In this document: positions 27,197 through 35,333 of the stretch, piece by piece
Layout of the letters: each line of letters begins with the position of its first letter
Position numbering within the stretch: position 1 is the stretch's first letter
Assembly (NCBI GenBank): GCA_024701455.1
Contig: JABXYP010000001.1
Coordinates: 934,001-998,000, forward strand
Source: Bacillus sp. A301a_S52
GTDB taxonomy: Bacteria; Bacillota; Bacilli; Bacillales; Salisediminibacteriaceae
Length of the DNA stretch: 64,000 nucleotides
Direction of reading: 5' to 3'
Program-made: the position numbers and the translations under genes
The notes under the pieces: generated by a model
Database searches by the model: none
Seen by the model: the letters and a program-made list of their open reading frames with translations, nothing else
Told to the model about the DNA's origin: nothing

Positions 27197-27826
27197 ATGG
27201 CCGCATCTAAAATATATGCCATCATTTTGGCAGCTGGTTTGTCTACAAGGATGGGGACAGCGAAGCAATTACTCCCTTTACAAGGTGTCCCAATGTTGGA
27301 ACATGTCGCCCACCAACGATTGAAAGAACCTTTTGAAAAAGTTGTCATCATTTTAGGGCATGAAGAAGCTGCTATTAGAGCTGCCATTACAATTGAGACA
27401 CCTAGGCTAGAGTGGCTGACTCACGAAGGATATGAAGAAGGACAGACCTCATCATTGATTAAAGGATTTCATGCCATCCCTGAAGATGTGGATTCAGTCA
27501 TGATATTTCTAGCAGATCAACCATTTATTAAATCAGAGACAATTAAAACGCTCAAAGCAGAAGGAGAAATCAAAGGAAAAGAGCTCACTGGCCCTTTTAC
27601 AATACGACCTTACTATCATGGAATCCCAGGGCATCCAGTCTATTGGGGGCATATACATTCACCTGATATGCCGAATTTTTCAGCATATAAAGGAGAAAAA
27701 AAAGGGGGGCTAAGAATGATGCAACATGTTGAACAGTTTTGTATACAAGTGAATGATCCATCCGTAGCTATTGATATCGATACGCCTAAAGACTATAAAG
27801 AGGCAAAAAGAAGGGAGATGATCTGA
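27197..27826 (+). CDS. pucB: MocA-type molybdenum cofactor cytidylyltransferase
   Basis: A 209-residue nucleotidyltransferase. Seen: the N-terminal AAGLSTRMGTAKQLLPL motif that binds CTP or GTP, the acidic LADQPFI metal motif and a C-terminal DIDTPKDY. It converts molybdopterin to the cytosine or guanine dinucleotide form used by xanthine dehydrogenase. It starts directly after the pucA stop codon. The promoter of the riboswitch-controlled downstream gene lies inside its last 55 bases. Confidence 0.85.
   Translation: MAASKIYAIILAAGLSTRMGTAKQLLPLQGVPMLEHVAHQRLKEPFEKVVIILGHEEAAIRAAITIETPRLEWLTHEGYEEGQTSSLIKGFHAIPEDVDSVMIFLADQPFIKSETIKTLKAEGEIKGKELTGPFTIRPYYHGIPGHPVYWGHIHSPDMPNFSAYKGEKKGGLRMMQHVEQFCIQVNDPSVAIDIDTPKDYKEAKRREMI
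27771..27799 (+). promoter_or_regulatory. Sigma-A promoter for the purine riboswitch leader
   Basis: TTGATA (27771-27776), 17-bp spacer, TATAAA (27794-27799). It would start transcription near 27806, about 55 bases before the riboswitch aptamer. It lies inside the 3' end of pucB. Confidence 0.6.
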
Positions 27827-27856
27827 CGGCATCATAAAAGGGAGCTATCATATGGA

Positions 27857-27960
27857 AGAATTCGTATAACCTCAGAAATAAGGTTTGGGGGTCTCTATTA
27901 GGAACCGTAAATTCCTAACTACGAAAAAAAGGTGAAACATGCTTTTTTTCGTAGTTTTTT
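27857..27960 (+). promoter_or_regulatory. Purine riboswitch, guanine class, with overlapping terminator
   Basis: The purine aptamer core is clear: GTATAA at P1/J1-2, P2 CCTCAG/TTGGGG, GTCTCTAT as J2/3, P3 TAGGAA/TTCCTA with loop CCGTAAA, then ACTACGAA. P1 is TTCGTA (27861-27866) with TACGAA (27920-27925). The specificity base equivalent to C74 is C27919, which indicates guanine rather than adenine. A terminator stem AACTACGAAAAAAAG/CTTTTTTTCGTAGTT (27917-27956) followed by T residues reuses the 3' P1 strand. Ligand binding should therefore block termination, as in the pbuE adenine switch. It controls the aminohydrolase at 28065. Confidence 0.92.
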
Positions 27961-28064
27961 AAATTTAATTAAAGTGATGGAGTGTGGCAGTACTTAATGC
28001 CAAAGGTGTGTGTTCTTTCAAAGGTTCACATGTATCGAAAAGTCAAATGAGCTGGGGGTAATGG

Positions 28065-29399
28065 ATGAGCAGATTGTTAATTAAAAACGCAGAACTTATT
28101 ACAATGAACCAACAGGATGACCAATTTATTGGTGATATATATATTGAACACGACACCATTAAGGATATTGGCAAAAACTTAGACTATCCTGAAGCTGATA
28201 AGGTGATTGACGCTACGGGTCGCGTTGTGACACCAGGATTTATCCAGACACATATACACTTATGTCAAACGATATTCAGAGGGAAAGGTGACGATTTAGA
28301 GCTGATGGATTGGTTAAAGAAACGTATATGGCCGCTGGAAGCTGCTCATGATGAGGAATCGATCTATTATTCTGCATTACTAGGTACTGGAGAGCTTATA
28401 CAAAGTGGCACAACATCAATTGTAGATATGGAAACCGTCCATCACACCGATTTTGCCTTTCAAGCGATTGAAAAATCGGGCATAAGAGCTTTATCTGGAA
28501 AAGTGATGATGGATAAAGGTGACGAAGTGCCAAAACGCCTTCAAGAAAACACGTCAGACTCCATACAGCAAAGTGTGGACTTAATGGAGAAGTGGCACAA
28601 AAAGAACGGCCGTATTCATTATGCCTTCTCACCTCGATTCGTCGTTTCGTGTACGGAGACCTTGTTAAAAGAAGTGGGGAACCTTTCGCAAAAACATGCC
28701 ACCTACGTGCATACTCACGCTTCCGAAAACAGAGGCGAGATAGAAATTGTTGAAGCGGAAACCGGTATGCACAATGTCGAATATCTTGATTATCTTGGTC
28801 TAGCTAATGAACGTCTTATTTTGGCTCATTGTGTGTGGCTAAATGAGAATGAAAAGCAGATTATTAAGCAAAGAAAGGTGAAGGTCAGCCATTGCCCAGG
28901 CTCCAATTTGAAATTAGCATCAGGAGTCGCTAATATTCCAAGTTTACTTGATGCCCATATATGTGTCAGTTTAGGAGCGGACGGTGCTCCGTGTAACAAT
29001 AATTTAGATATGTTTAATGAAATGAGAATAGCAGCTCTTATTCAAAAGCCTGCCCATGGGCCTACTGCTATGGATGCTAAAACAGTTTTTAAAATGGCTA
29101 CGATTGAAGGAGCGAAAGCGATGGGCATGGACCATGACATTGGGAGCCTAGAGATAGGAAAAAAAGCGGATCTTATTATTTTGAATTTAAATGATTTTCA
29201 TATGTATCCGTCATATGATGTTGATACCATTTCACGTATCGTCTACTCAACAACACGTGCTGATGTGGAGACAACCATTGTTCATGGTGATGTGGTGATG
29301 GAAAACCGTCGTCTGAAAACGATAGATAAAGACGTTACCCTAAAAGAGGCAAACCATTCAATTAAACGGCTTATTCAACGACTTCCAGACATTTCTTAA
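28065..29399 (+). CDS. Guanine-deaminase-like aminohydrolase
   Basis: A 444-residue metal-dependent deaminase of the SsnA/AtzA/TrzN-like branch. Seen: the TPGFIQTHIHLCQ metal motif near residue 60-73, HTHASEN, LAHCVW and the aspartate motif SLGADGAPCNNNLDM. The leader carries a guanine-type purine riboswitch and the gene sits between xanthine dehydrogenase and uricase genes. Deamination of guanine to xanthine, or of a related purine such as 8-oxoguanine, is therefore the best inference. 5'-deoxyadenosine or SAH deaminase activity is the main alternative on family grounds. Confidence 0.75.
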   Translation: MSRLLIKNAELITMNQQDDQFIGDIYIEHDTIKDIGKNLDYPEADKVIDATGRVVTPGFIQTHIHLCQTIFRGKGDDLELMDWLKKRIWPLEAAHDEESIYYSALLGTGELIQSGTTSIVDMETVHHTDFAFQAIEKSGIRALSGKVMMDKGDEVPKRLQENTSDSIQQSVDLMEKWHKKNGRIHYAFSPRFVVSCTETLLKEVGNLSQKHATYVHTHASENRGEIEIVEAETGMHNVEYLDYLGLANERLILAHCVWLNENEKQIIKQRKVKVSHCPGSNLKLASGVANIPSLLDAHICVSLGADGAPCNNNLDMFNEMRIAALIQKPAHGPTAMDAKTVFKMATIEGAKAMGMDHDIGSLEIGKKADLIILNLNDFHMYPSYDVDTISRIVYSTTRADVETTIVHGDVVMENRRLKTIDKDVTLKEANHSIKRLIQRLPDIS

Positions 29400-29438
29400 C
29401 GACTGTTTAGACATGGTTTACAATGACTGCGAGAAAGT

Positions 29439-29455
29439 TTAGTTAAGATAACTAA
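29439..29455 (+). promoter_or_regulatory. Palindrome TTAGTTA-N3-TAACTAA, site 1
   Basis: A perfect 7-bp inverted repeat with AGA centre, 108 bp before the OHCU decarboxylase start. The same palindrome occurs at 31588 before the allantoate amidohydrolase gene. It is a candidate operator for a regulator of the uric acid genes. It does not match the B. subtilis PucR motif I remember. Confidence 0.45.
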
Positions 29456-29563
29456 TGACGTTCACACGCCCCTGACCTAATGTAGACACATACAGATGGA
29501 AATGTGTGACTGACTTCAGGAGTGTGTATTGAAATTTTTTGGAAGGTGGGTGTTGATCGTAAA

Positions 29564-30073
29564 ATGTATACGATAACGGAAATCAATTCAATGCAGGCGT
29601 CTGAATTTATAACAATCATAGGGCCTGTATTTGAGCACTCTCCATGGGTAGCAGAGAAAACGTGGCCTCATCGTCCATTTACATGTGTTAGTCAACTTCA
29701 TAACAGGATGACAAAGGAAATGTATCAAGCGAATACAGCGTTAAAATTATCTCTGTTGCGTGCTCATCCAGATCTTGGAACAAAGCTTGAGGTCTCTGAA
29801 ACGTCTGGAAAGGAACAACGGGAGGCCGGATTGAATAGGCTCACGGAGAGAGAATATAGTCAGTTTGCTGATCAAAATGACTCGTATGTTAAACAATTTG
29901 GCTTTCCATTCATTATGGCTGTTAAAGGGAAAAAAAAGGAGCAAATCCTCCAACAAATGAAAAAGCGGCGGCATCATTCCTATGAAAAGGAAATGGAAAC
30001 AGCACTGGAGGAAGTGAGCAAAATTGCCGGTTTTAGACTGAATGAGCTTATCCATAAAGAGAGTGTTGTGTAG
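29564..30073 (+). CDS. OHCU decarboxylase (split PucL N-terminal domain)
   Basis: A 169-residue 2-oxo-4-hydroxy-4-carboxy-5-ureidoimidazoline decarboxylase, the last step giving (S)-allantoin. Seen: FEHSPWVAEKTWPHRPF, carrying the catalytic-His region, and HPDLG. ATG 29564 is chosen because homologues begin MYTI/MFTM; the GGAAGGTGGG site is about 14 bases away, so GTG 29546 cannot be excluded. In B. subtilis this domain is fused to uricase as PucL, whereas here uricase is the next separate gene, 28 bp downstream. Confidence 0.88.
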   Translation: MYTITEINSMQASEFITIIGPVFEHSPWVAEKTWPHRPFTCVSQLHNRMTKEMYQANTALKLSLLRAHPDLGTKLEVSETSGKEQREAGLNRLTEREYSQFADQNDSYVKQFGFPFIMAVKGKKKEQILQQMKKRRHHSYEKEMETALEEVSKIAGFRLNELIHKESVV

Positions 30074-30101
30074 TTTGAAACTTAGTTGAAGGAGTGACAG
30101 G

Positions 30102-31076
30102 ATGGAATCAAAAACGTTGATGCAAACAAAAGCAGCCACACGTATGATGTATTATGGTAAAGGGGATGTGTTCGTTTATCGTACGTATGCTAAACCGCTG
30201 ACAGATGTGGCAATAATTCCAGAGTCTTCGTTTAACGGGCGCAGTAATATTATTTTAGGAATGGATGTGCAAGTGGCCCTTAAAGGAGATGCGTTTCTCA
30301 CTTCTTTTACTGAAGGAGATAATTCACTCGTTGTGGCTACAGATTCAATGAAGAATTTTATTCTTCACTATGCAGGAGAATATCATGGAAATACGATGGA
30401 AGGATTTCTTACATTTGTAGGGAGGAAATTTCTTGATAAATATTCACATATAGATGCTGTTGATTTAAAAGGGAGACAATTTCCATTTATGGAGGCCGAA
30501 GTTTTAATAAATGGAGAAGTAACAGCTAGTGAGAGCGTCTTTCGTGAAGGGACACTGGAAAAGCCTTTAGCGTCAGTAGAAATAGAACGAAAAGAAAAGG
30601 GTTATGGCCTGAAGGACCATCAAAGTGGAGTGTTCGGTCTACATCTGATCAAAGTGAAAGGTAGCTCCTTTGCAGGTTATATAAAGGATGAATTTACAAC
30701 ACTGCCAGAAACATATGATCGACCGTTGTTTATTTATTTAAACATTTATTGGCGTTATAAAAACCCGAGTGACGGAGAAGGGAAAGAGCCACAACATTAT
30801 GTGGCAGCTGAACATGTGAAACATATTGCTCAAACAGTCTTTCACAGTGTTGATTCACCGTCCATTCAAAAATTAATATTTGATATTGGAAAGCGAATCC
30901 TTCAGCGATTTCCACAACTAGCTGAAGTGTCGTTTGAATCAAATAACCGAACATGGGAAACGGTTAAAGAAGAGGTCACATCTTCCACTGATGGAAAAGT
31001 ATTTACTGATCCTCGTCCCCCATATGGGTTTCAAGGATTCACAATGTATCACGAAGATGTAGTAGGTGAGGAATAA
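30102..31076 (+). CDS. Urate oxidase (uricase)
   Basis: A 324-residue cofactor-free uricase oxidising urate to 5-hydroxyisourate. Seen: MMYYGKGDVFVYRTY at the start of the first T-fold, with GKGDV carrying the catalytic Lys. Also present are VVATDSMKNF (catalytic Thr-Asp), the GRKFLDKYSHI block and the C-terminal SFESNNRTWE. AAGGAGTG precedes the ATG. It corresponds to the C-terminal domain of B. subtilis PucL and lies between OHCU decarboxylase and PucM, so all three steps from urate to allantoin are adjacent. Confidence 0.93.
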   Translation: MESKTLMQTKAATRMMYYGKGDVFVYRTYAKPLTDVAIIPESSFNGRSNIILGMDVQVALKGDAFLTSFTEGDNSLVVATDSMKNFILHYAGEYHGNTMEGFLTFVGRKFLDKYSHIDAVDLKGRQFPFMEAEVLINGEVTASESVFREGTLEKPLASVEIERKEKGYGLKDHQSGVFGLHLIKVKGSSFAGYIKDEFTTLPETYDRPLFIYLNIYWRYKNPSDGEGKEPQHYVAAEHVKHIAQTVFHSVDSPSIQKLIFDIGKRILQRFPQLAEVSFESNNRTWETVKEEVTSSTDGKVFTDPRPPYGFQGFTMYHEDVVGEE

Positions 31077-31077
31077 T

Positions 31078-31440
31078 ATGTCCGGGAAGCTTACTACCCA
31101 TGTTCTTGATATGAGTACTGGTAAGCCAGCAGCAGGCCTCACCATTGAACTTTGGAAATACAATGACAATGTAGGCGACTATGAAAAGCTTCAAGAAGCG
31201 GTGACAATGAAAGATGGAAGGCTTGAACAGCCACTGCTCGAAGGGGATACGCTCACGGCTGGACGTTATGAGCTACTTTTCCATGTTGGGGCTTATTTTG
31301 CAACGATGGAGGTTGTGACAGACGATCCCCCTTTTTTAAATGTCATACCGGTGAGCTTTGGTATAGCAAATAATCATGACGATTATCATGTGCCATTGCT
31401 CATTGCCCCTGGTGGTTATAGTACCTACCGTGGTAGTTAA
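31078..31440 (+). CDS. pucM: 5-hydroxyisourate hydrolase
   Basis: A 120-residue transthyretin-like protein hydrolysing 5-hydroxyisourate to OHCU. Seen: LTTHVLDMSTGKPAAGL at the N-terminus with catalytic His, and the C-terminal YRGS tetrapeptide required in this family. ATG 31078 follows AGGTGAGG and lies 1 base after the uricase stop codon, so translation is coupled. Confidence 0.93.
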   Translation: MSGKLTTHVLDMSTGKPAAGLTIELWKYNDNVGDYEKLQEAVTMKDGRLEQPLLEGDTLTAGRYELLFHVGAYFATMEVVTDDPPFLNVIPVSFGIANNHDDYHVPLLIAPGGYSTYRGS

Positions 31441-31444
31441 GAAG

Positions 31445-31488
31445 AGATCAGTGGCTCGCTTCATGGATTAGCAGCCACTGATCTTTTT
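31445..31488 (+). terminator. Strong terminator after pucM
   Basis: AGATCAGTGGCT pairs perfectly with AGCCACTGATCT over 12 bp, with a 16-base loop and a T run. It ends the pucL-uricase-pucM unit. Confidence 0.92.
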
Positions 31489-31587
31489 ATTAAAATTAAA
31501 TACTTACGTCATTTTAAGTCCTTTCTTACTAATATCACTTTCTATAATAACAGTCCACATGTCTTACTGACACAGTTCGTCCTGAAG

Positions 31588-31604
31588 TTAGTTAATATAA
31601 CTAA
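31588..31604 (+). promoter_or_regulatory. Palindrome TTAGTTA-N3-TAACTAA, site 2
   Basis: A perfect 7-bp inverted repeat with ATA centre, identical arms to the site at 29439. It lies 105 bp before the allantoate amidohydrolase start, almost the same distance as site 1 from its gene. Confidence 0.45.
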
Positions 31605-31709
31605 AAAATGCCGATTATTTCAGTTGAGATATCTAATGCTATTATGATGCTTTTTACATACAATTTTTCTATATAACATGTGTAGTGATACATGAAGGAG
31701 GTAACGTGG

Positions 31710-32951
31710 ATGGTGATCACTTCCAATATAAATAGCAATCGATTATGGCGGACTTTAATGGAATTGGGAAAAATCGGGGCAAATTGTGAAGAAGCAGAGG
31801 GGGTAACTCGTCTCTCATTAAGTCGAGAAGAGCTAGAAGGTAAGCACTATATTTATCAACTCATGGAAGAGGTAGGATTGAATGTTCACATAGATGCTGT
31901 AGGCAATGTCATAGGCAAATTACAAGGGTCTGATCCTCAAGCACCTGTTGTGATGGTAGGGTCTCACACGGACACAGTCTTCAATGGTGGACGATTTGAT
32001 GGTGCGTTAGGAGTACTAGGGGCAATTGAAGCCGTTAGGACAATAAAAGAAACCAATATCGCTCTTACTCATACCATTGAAATTGTTTCTTTTACAGATG
32101 AAGAAGGCTCTCGATTTGGCACAGGTTATATAGGGAGTAAGGCCATGGCAGGAATGTTAAAAGAAACGATTTTTGACTTGAAAGATAAAGATGGCGTGAG
32201 TTATCATCAAGCATTTATTGATGCCCAGCTTAATCCAGAAAAATATAAAGAAGTAATCCGTAAGCCAGAGGACATTAAAGCCTATATTGAAATGCATATT
32301 GAGCAAGCGAAAGTATTGGAAGAATTAGATTTGCCAATAGGGATTGTAACCGATATTCAAGGGCCAGTATGGCTCGAGGTCACATTAGAAGGGGCAGCGG
32401 ACCATGCTGGTGCCACACCGATGACGATGAGAAAGGATGTAGCTGTAGCAGTAGCGGAAATCGTCCTTGCTGTTGAAAAAATTGCATTGACCTATCATGG
32501 TGTAGCAACGGTAGGTGTTATCACTCTTGAACCAGGGGGCGTTAATGTTATTCCTGGTAGGGCAGTTTTCTCCATTGATGTACGCCATGGTGATAAAGGG
32601 ATTCGACAAAAAATGATTAACGATATTTATGAAAAAATAGAATCTACTTGTAAAAAACGCAGATTAACGTCACGTATAGATGTGAAAAAGGAGGTTGACC
32701 CTGCTACTTGTTCACCAGAAATCGTCACTCTTTTAGAGGAAATGTGTCACACATTACACTATCCAGTTAAAAAGCTTCCGTGTGGTGCAGGACATGATTC
32801 ATTAATCATGTCTAAGATGACAGACATAGGGATGATTTTTGTGCGTTCTAAAGATGGCATTAGTCACAATCCGAAAGAATGGAGCAGTCAATCAGATTGT
32901 GCGATCGGTACAGAACTCTTGTTTCATACATTAGTTAAACTTGCGCAATAG
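31710..32951 (+). CDS. pucF: Allantoate amidohydrolase
   Basis: A 413-residue M20/AllC-type metal hydrolase converting allantoate to ureidoglycine plus ammonia and CO2. Seen: VGSHTDTVFNGGRFDGALG (first metal ligands), the bridging glutamate pair SFTDEEGSRFG, EMHIEQ and GAGHDS. These are the typical blocks of the dinuclear site. ATG 31710 is used because AAGGAGG lies 9 bases ahead. N-carbamoyl-L-amino-acid hydrolase is the nearest paralogue, but the position before PucG supports allantoate. Confidence 0.88.
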   Translation: MVITSNINSNRLWRTLMELGKIGANCEEAEGVTRLSLSREELEGKHYIYQLMEEVGLNVHIDAVGNVIGKLQGSDPQAPVVMVGSHTDTVFNGGRFDGALGVLGAIEAVRTIKETNIALTHTIEIVSFTDEEGSRFGTGYIGSKAMAGMLKETIFDLKDKDGVSYHQAFIDAQLNPEKYKEVIRKPEDIKAYIEMHIEQAKVLEELDLPIGIVTDIQGPVWLEVTLEGAADHAGATPMTMRKDVAVAVAEIVLAVEKIALTYHGVATVGVITLEPGGVNVIPGRAVFSIDVRHGDKGIRQKMINDIYEKIESTCKKRRLTSRIDVKKEVDPATCSPEIVTLLEEMCHTLHYPVKKLPCGAGHDSLIMSKMTDIGMIFVRSKDGISHNPKEWSSQSDCAIGTELLFHTLVKLAQ

Positions 32952-32963
32952 GGGGGATAGAAG

Positions 32964-34214
32964 ATGAAACAGACACATGAATTAATGGTTCCACCGCGGA
33001 CGATAATGACACCAGGACCAGTGGAAGTAGAGCCAAGTGTATTGCGTGCCATGTCATCTACAATATTAGGTCAATTTGATCCCAATTTTACGTCTATTAT
33101 GAACGAGACGATGGCCATGCTAAGGAGCGTATTGCAAACAGATAACCATTGGGCCTTTCCTGTAGATGGCACTTCACGAGCGGGAATTGAGGCGATGCTT
33201 TGTAGTGTGATTGAAGAAGGAGATGCTGTATTAGTACCTTGTTTTGGTAGATTTGGCTATCTACTAACTGAAATTGCTGAACGGTGCGGTGCTGACGTTC
33301 ATACTATGGAGTGCGAATGGGGGACCGTGTTTGAGCCAGAAGACATCATTACTAAAATTGATGAGTTAGAACCGAAAGTGGTTGCCATCGTGCATGGGGA
33401 TACGTCAACGGGACGCATGCAACCATTAAAAAAAGTTGGTGAAGCATGTCGTGAACGAGGCGTTTTGCTTATCGTTGATGCTGTTGCCACAGTGGCTGGA
33501 ACAGAGGTGAAAACGGATGAATGGATGATCGATGGCTTAATTACCGGGACACAAAAGTGTCTATCCGTTCCAGCTGGAATGGCTCCCTTAACATATAACG
33601 ATCGAATTGAAGCCATTTTACACCAACGAAAGTCGATTGAAAAAGGTCTTTTGACAGCCCATACTGTGGTTTCTCATCGTCGAATCAGAAGTAATTATTT
33701 AGACTTAAGCCAGTTGCAAGATTACTGGAGTCCAGCAAGGTTAAATCACCATACTGAAGCGACATCTATGTTATATGGTTTATATGAAGGATTACGGATG
33801 ATTTTAACTGAAGGACTAAATGCACGTTTTAAGCGGCATAAACTTAACGAGATGGCTTTAGTAGCAGGTTTACAAGCTATGAAACTTGAATTATTTGGTG
33901 ATGCCTCTTGTAAACTACCGATGGTGACGTGTGTCGTCATTCCACCGAACGTAGATGGAGAGTGTGTTCGTGCCATGCTATTAGAAGAGTTTGGTATCGA
34001 AATTGCCAGTTCATTTGGAGTATTACACGGTAAAATTTGGCGTATAGGGACAATGGGGTATAGTTGTCAAAAAAGAAACGTATTAATGACCTTAGCAGCG
34101 TTAGAAGCGGTATTGGTTCGGCAAGAGGCTAATATTTCAAAAGGTGAAGCCGTTCAAGCTGCGATGGATGTCTACAAAGAAATGGAGCTGACAAACCCTG
34201 CTGGAAGACCGTGA
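32964..34214 (+). CDS. pucG: (S)-ureidoglycine-glyoxylate aminotransferase
   Basis: A 416-residue PLP-dependent class V aminotransferase. Seen: MTPGPVEVEPSVL, GTSRAGIEA (phosphate binding), IVDAVATVAGT with the PLP aspartate, and GTQKCLS with the Schiff-base lysine. In B. subtilis PucG uses ureidoglycine from the preceding enzyme to make glycine from glyoxylate. It lies 12 bp after the allantoate amidohydrolase gene. Serine-glyoxylate or alanine-glyoxylate aminotransferase are related alternatives made unlikely by context. Confidence 0.88.
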   Translation: MKQTHELMVPPRTIMTPGPVEVEPSVLRAMSSTILGQFDPNFTSIMNETMAMLRSVLQTDNHWAFPVDGTSRAGIEAMLCSVIEEGDAVLVPCFGRFGYLLTEIAERCGADVHTMECEWGTVFEPEDIITKIDELEPKVVAIVHGDTSTGRMQPLKKVGEACRERGVLLIVDAVATVAGTEVKTDEWMIDGLITGTQKCLSVPAGMAPLTYNDRIEAILHQRKSIEKGLLTAHTVVSHRRIRSNYLDLSQLQDYWSPARLNHHTEATSMLYGLYEGLRMILTEGLNARFKRHKLNEMALVAGLQAMKLELFGDASCKLPMVTCVVIPPNVDGECVRAMLLEEFGIEIASSFGVLHGKIWRIGTMGYSCQKRNVLMTLAALEAVLVRQEANISKGEAVQAAMDVYKEMELTNPAGRP

Positions 34215-34392
34215 CACACATGTGCTAGAAAAGAGACATATAAAGTATACTCTTCCATGACGGTTAACCGATTATCTAACTTGCTTTATGTATGGGTATT
34301 CTATGTGACTGTTGCAAAGCGCCAACGGTAACGATAAAATGACTAAATACATGAAAAAGTCAGATAATTTAACAAAGGAGCTTGCATCTACA

Positions 34393-35322
34393 ATGAAGTT
34401 AATAGAACAAATTAGTCTCACAGTAAGTAAGTACTTTGCTTTAATCGTTATACTAGTGGCTGCTATCGCCTTTTTCGTCCCTAATGCATTCACATGGATT
34501 GGAGTTTATATTCCGATTTTATTAGGTGTCATTATGTTCGGGATGGGAACGACGATGACATTAGCTGATTTTAAAGTGATCGTGCAAAAACCTGCACCTA
34601 TCATCATTGGGTTATTAGCTCAGTTTTTAGTGATGCCGCTAATCGCTTTTGCACTTGCGTATGTGATGAATTTGCCGCCTGAACTGGCAGCTGGACTCGT
34701 TTTAGTAGGAGCTTGTCCTGGAGGGACTGCGTCTAATGTTATGGTGTATTTGTCACGGGGGGATGTACCAACGTCAGTAGCAATGACTTCTGTCTCAACA
34801 ATGTTAGCGCCTTTATTAACGCCTTTTATCGTCCTTGTATTAGCAGGACAATGGCTCCCAGTCGGTTTTGGAGACATGTTGATGTCGATTATACAAGTCA
34901 TTATTATTCCTATCAGTTTGGGGATTATCGTGCGGAAGTTAGTGCCTAAAGCAGTTGAGAATGGGCAAAAGGTGTTACCGCTTGTTTCTGTTATAGCGAT
35001 TATGCTTATTGTGACGGCTGTTGTAGCAGCAAATGCACAGAATATTTTAACCTCAGGTTTTATGGTCTTAACAGCTGTCATATTACATAACGGTTTTGGC
35101 TTAATTTTTGGTTATGTTATAGCCAAATGGGCAAAGCTGGATGAAACGAAACGACGGGCTATTTCCATAGAGGTAGGTATGCAAAACTCTGGATTAGGGG
35201 CAGCCCTGGCTACAGCCCACTTTAGCCCATTAGCAGCGCTACCAAGTGCTCTCTTTTCCGTTTGGCATAATATATCAGGTCCTTTACTCGTGTCATTTTG
35301 GAGTAAGGACCGTAAACAATAG
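34393..35322 (+). CDS. BASS-family (bile acid:sodium symporter-like) transporter
   Basis: A 309-residue membrane protein with nine or ten predicted segments and the family landmarks LVGACPGGTASNVMVYLSRG and IEVGMQNSGLGAAL. ATG 34393 follows AAAGGAG at 12 bases; homologues start MK..E.IS as here, although frames from 34312 are open. Family members move organic anions with sodium. Its place after pucG suggests uptake or export of a purine-pathway acid or an organic anion, but this is inference. Confidence 0.85.
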   Translation: MKLIEQISLTVSKYFALIVILVAAIAFFVPNAFTWIGVYIPILLGVIMFGMGTTMTLADFKVIVQKPAPIIIGLLAQFLVMPLIAFALAYVMNLPPELAAGLVLVGACPGGTASNVMVYLSRGDVPTSVAMTSVSTMLAPLLTPFIVLVLAGQWLPVGFGDMLMSIIQVIIIPISLGIIVRKLVPKAVENGQKVLPLVSVIAIMLIVTAVVAANAQNILTSGFMVLTAVILHNGFGLIFGYVIAKWAKLDETKRRAISIEVGMQNSGLGAALATAHFSPLAALPSALFSVWHNISGPLLVSFWSKDRKQ

Positions 35323-35333
35323 TACTAATGTCG

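Noticed and set aside
27857..27925. Adenine riboswitch
   Set aside because: The ON-type terminator overlap suggested pbuE, but the specificity base is C, not T, so guanine class is indicated.
31677..31694. CATGT-N8-ACATG inverted repeat before the allantoate amidohydrolase gene
   Set aside because: Short arms in AT-rich sequence; no second copy found.
34620..35081. 153-codon minus-strand ORF
   Set aside because: Antisense to the BASS transporter. Its Thr/Ile-rich composition comes from reading membrane-helix codons backwards.
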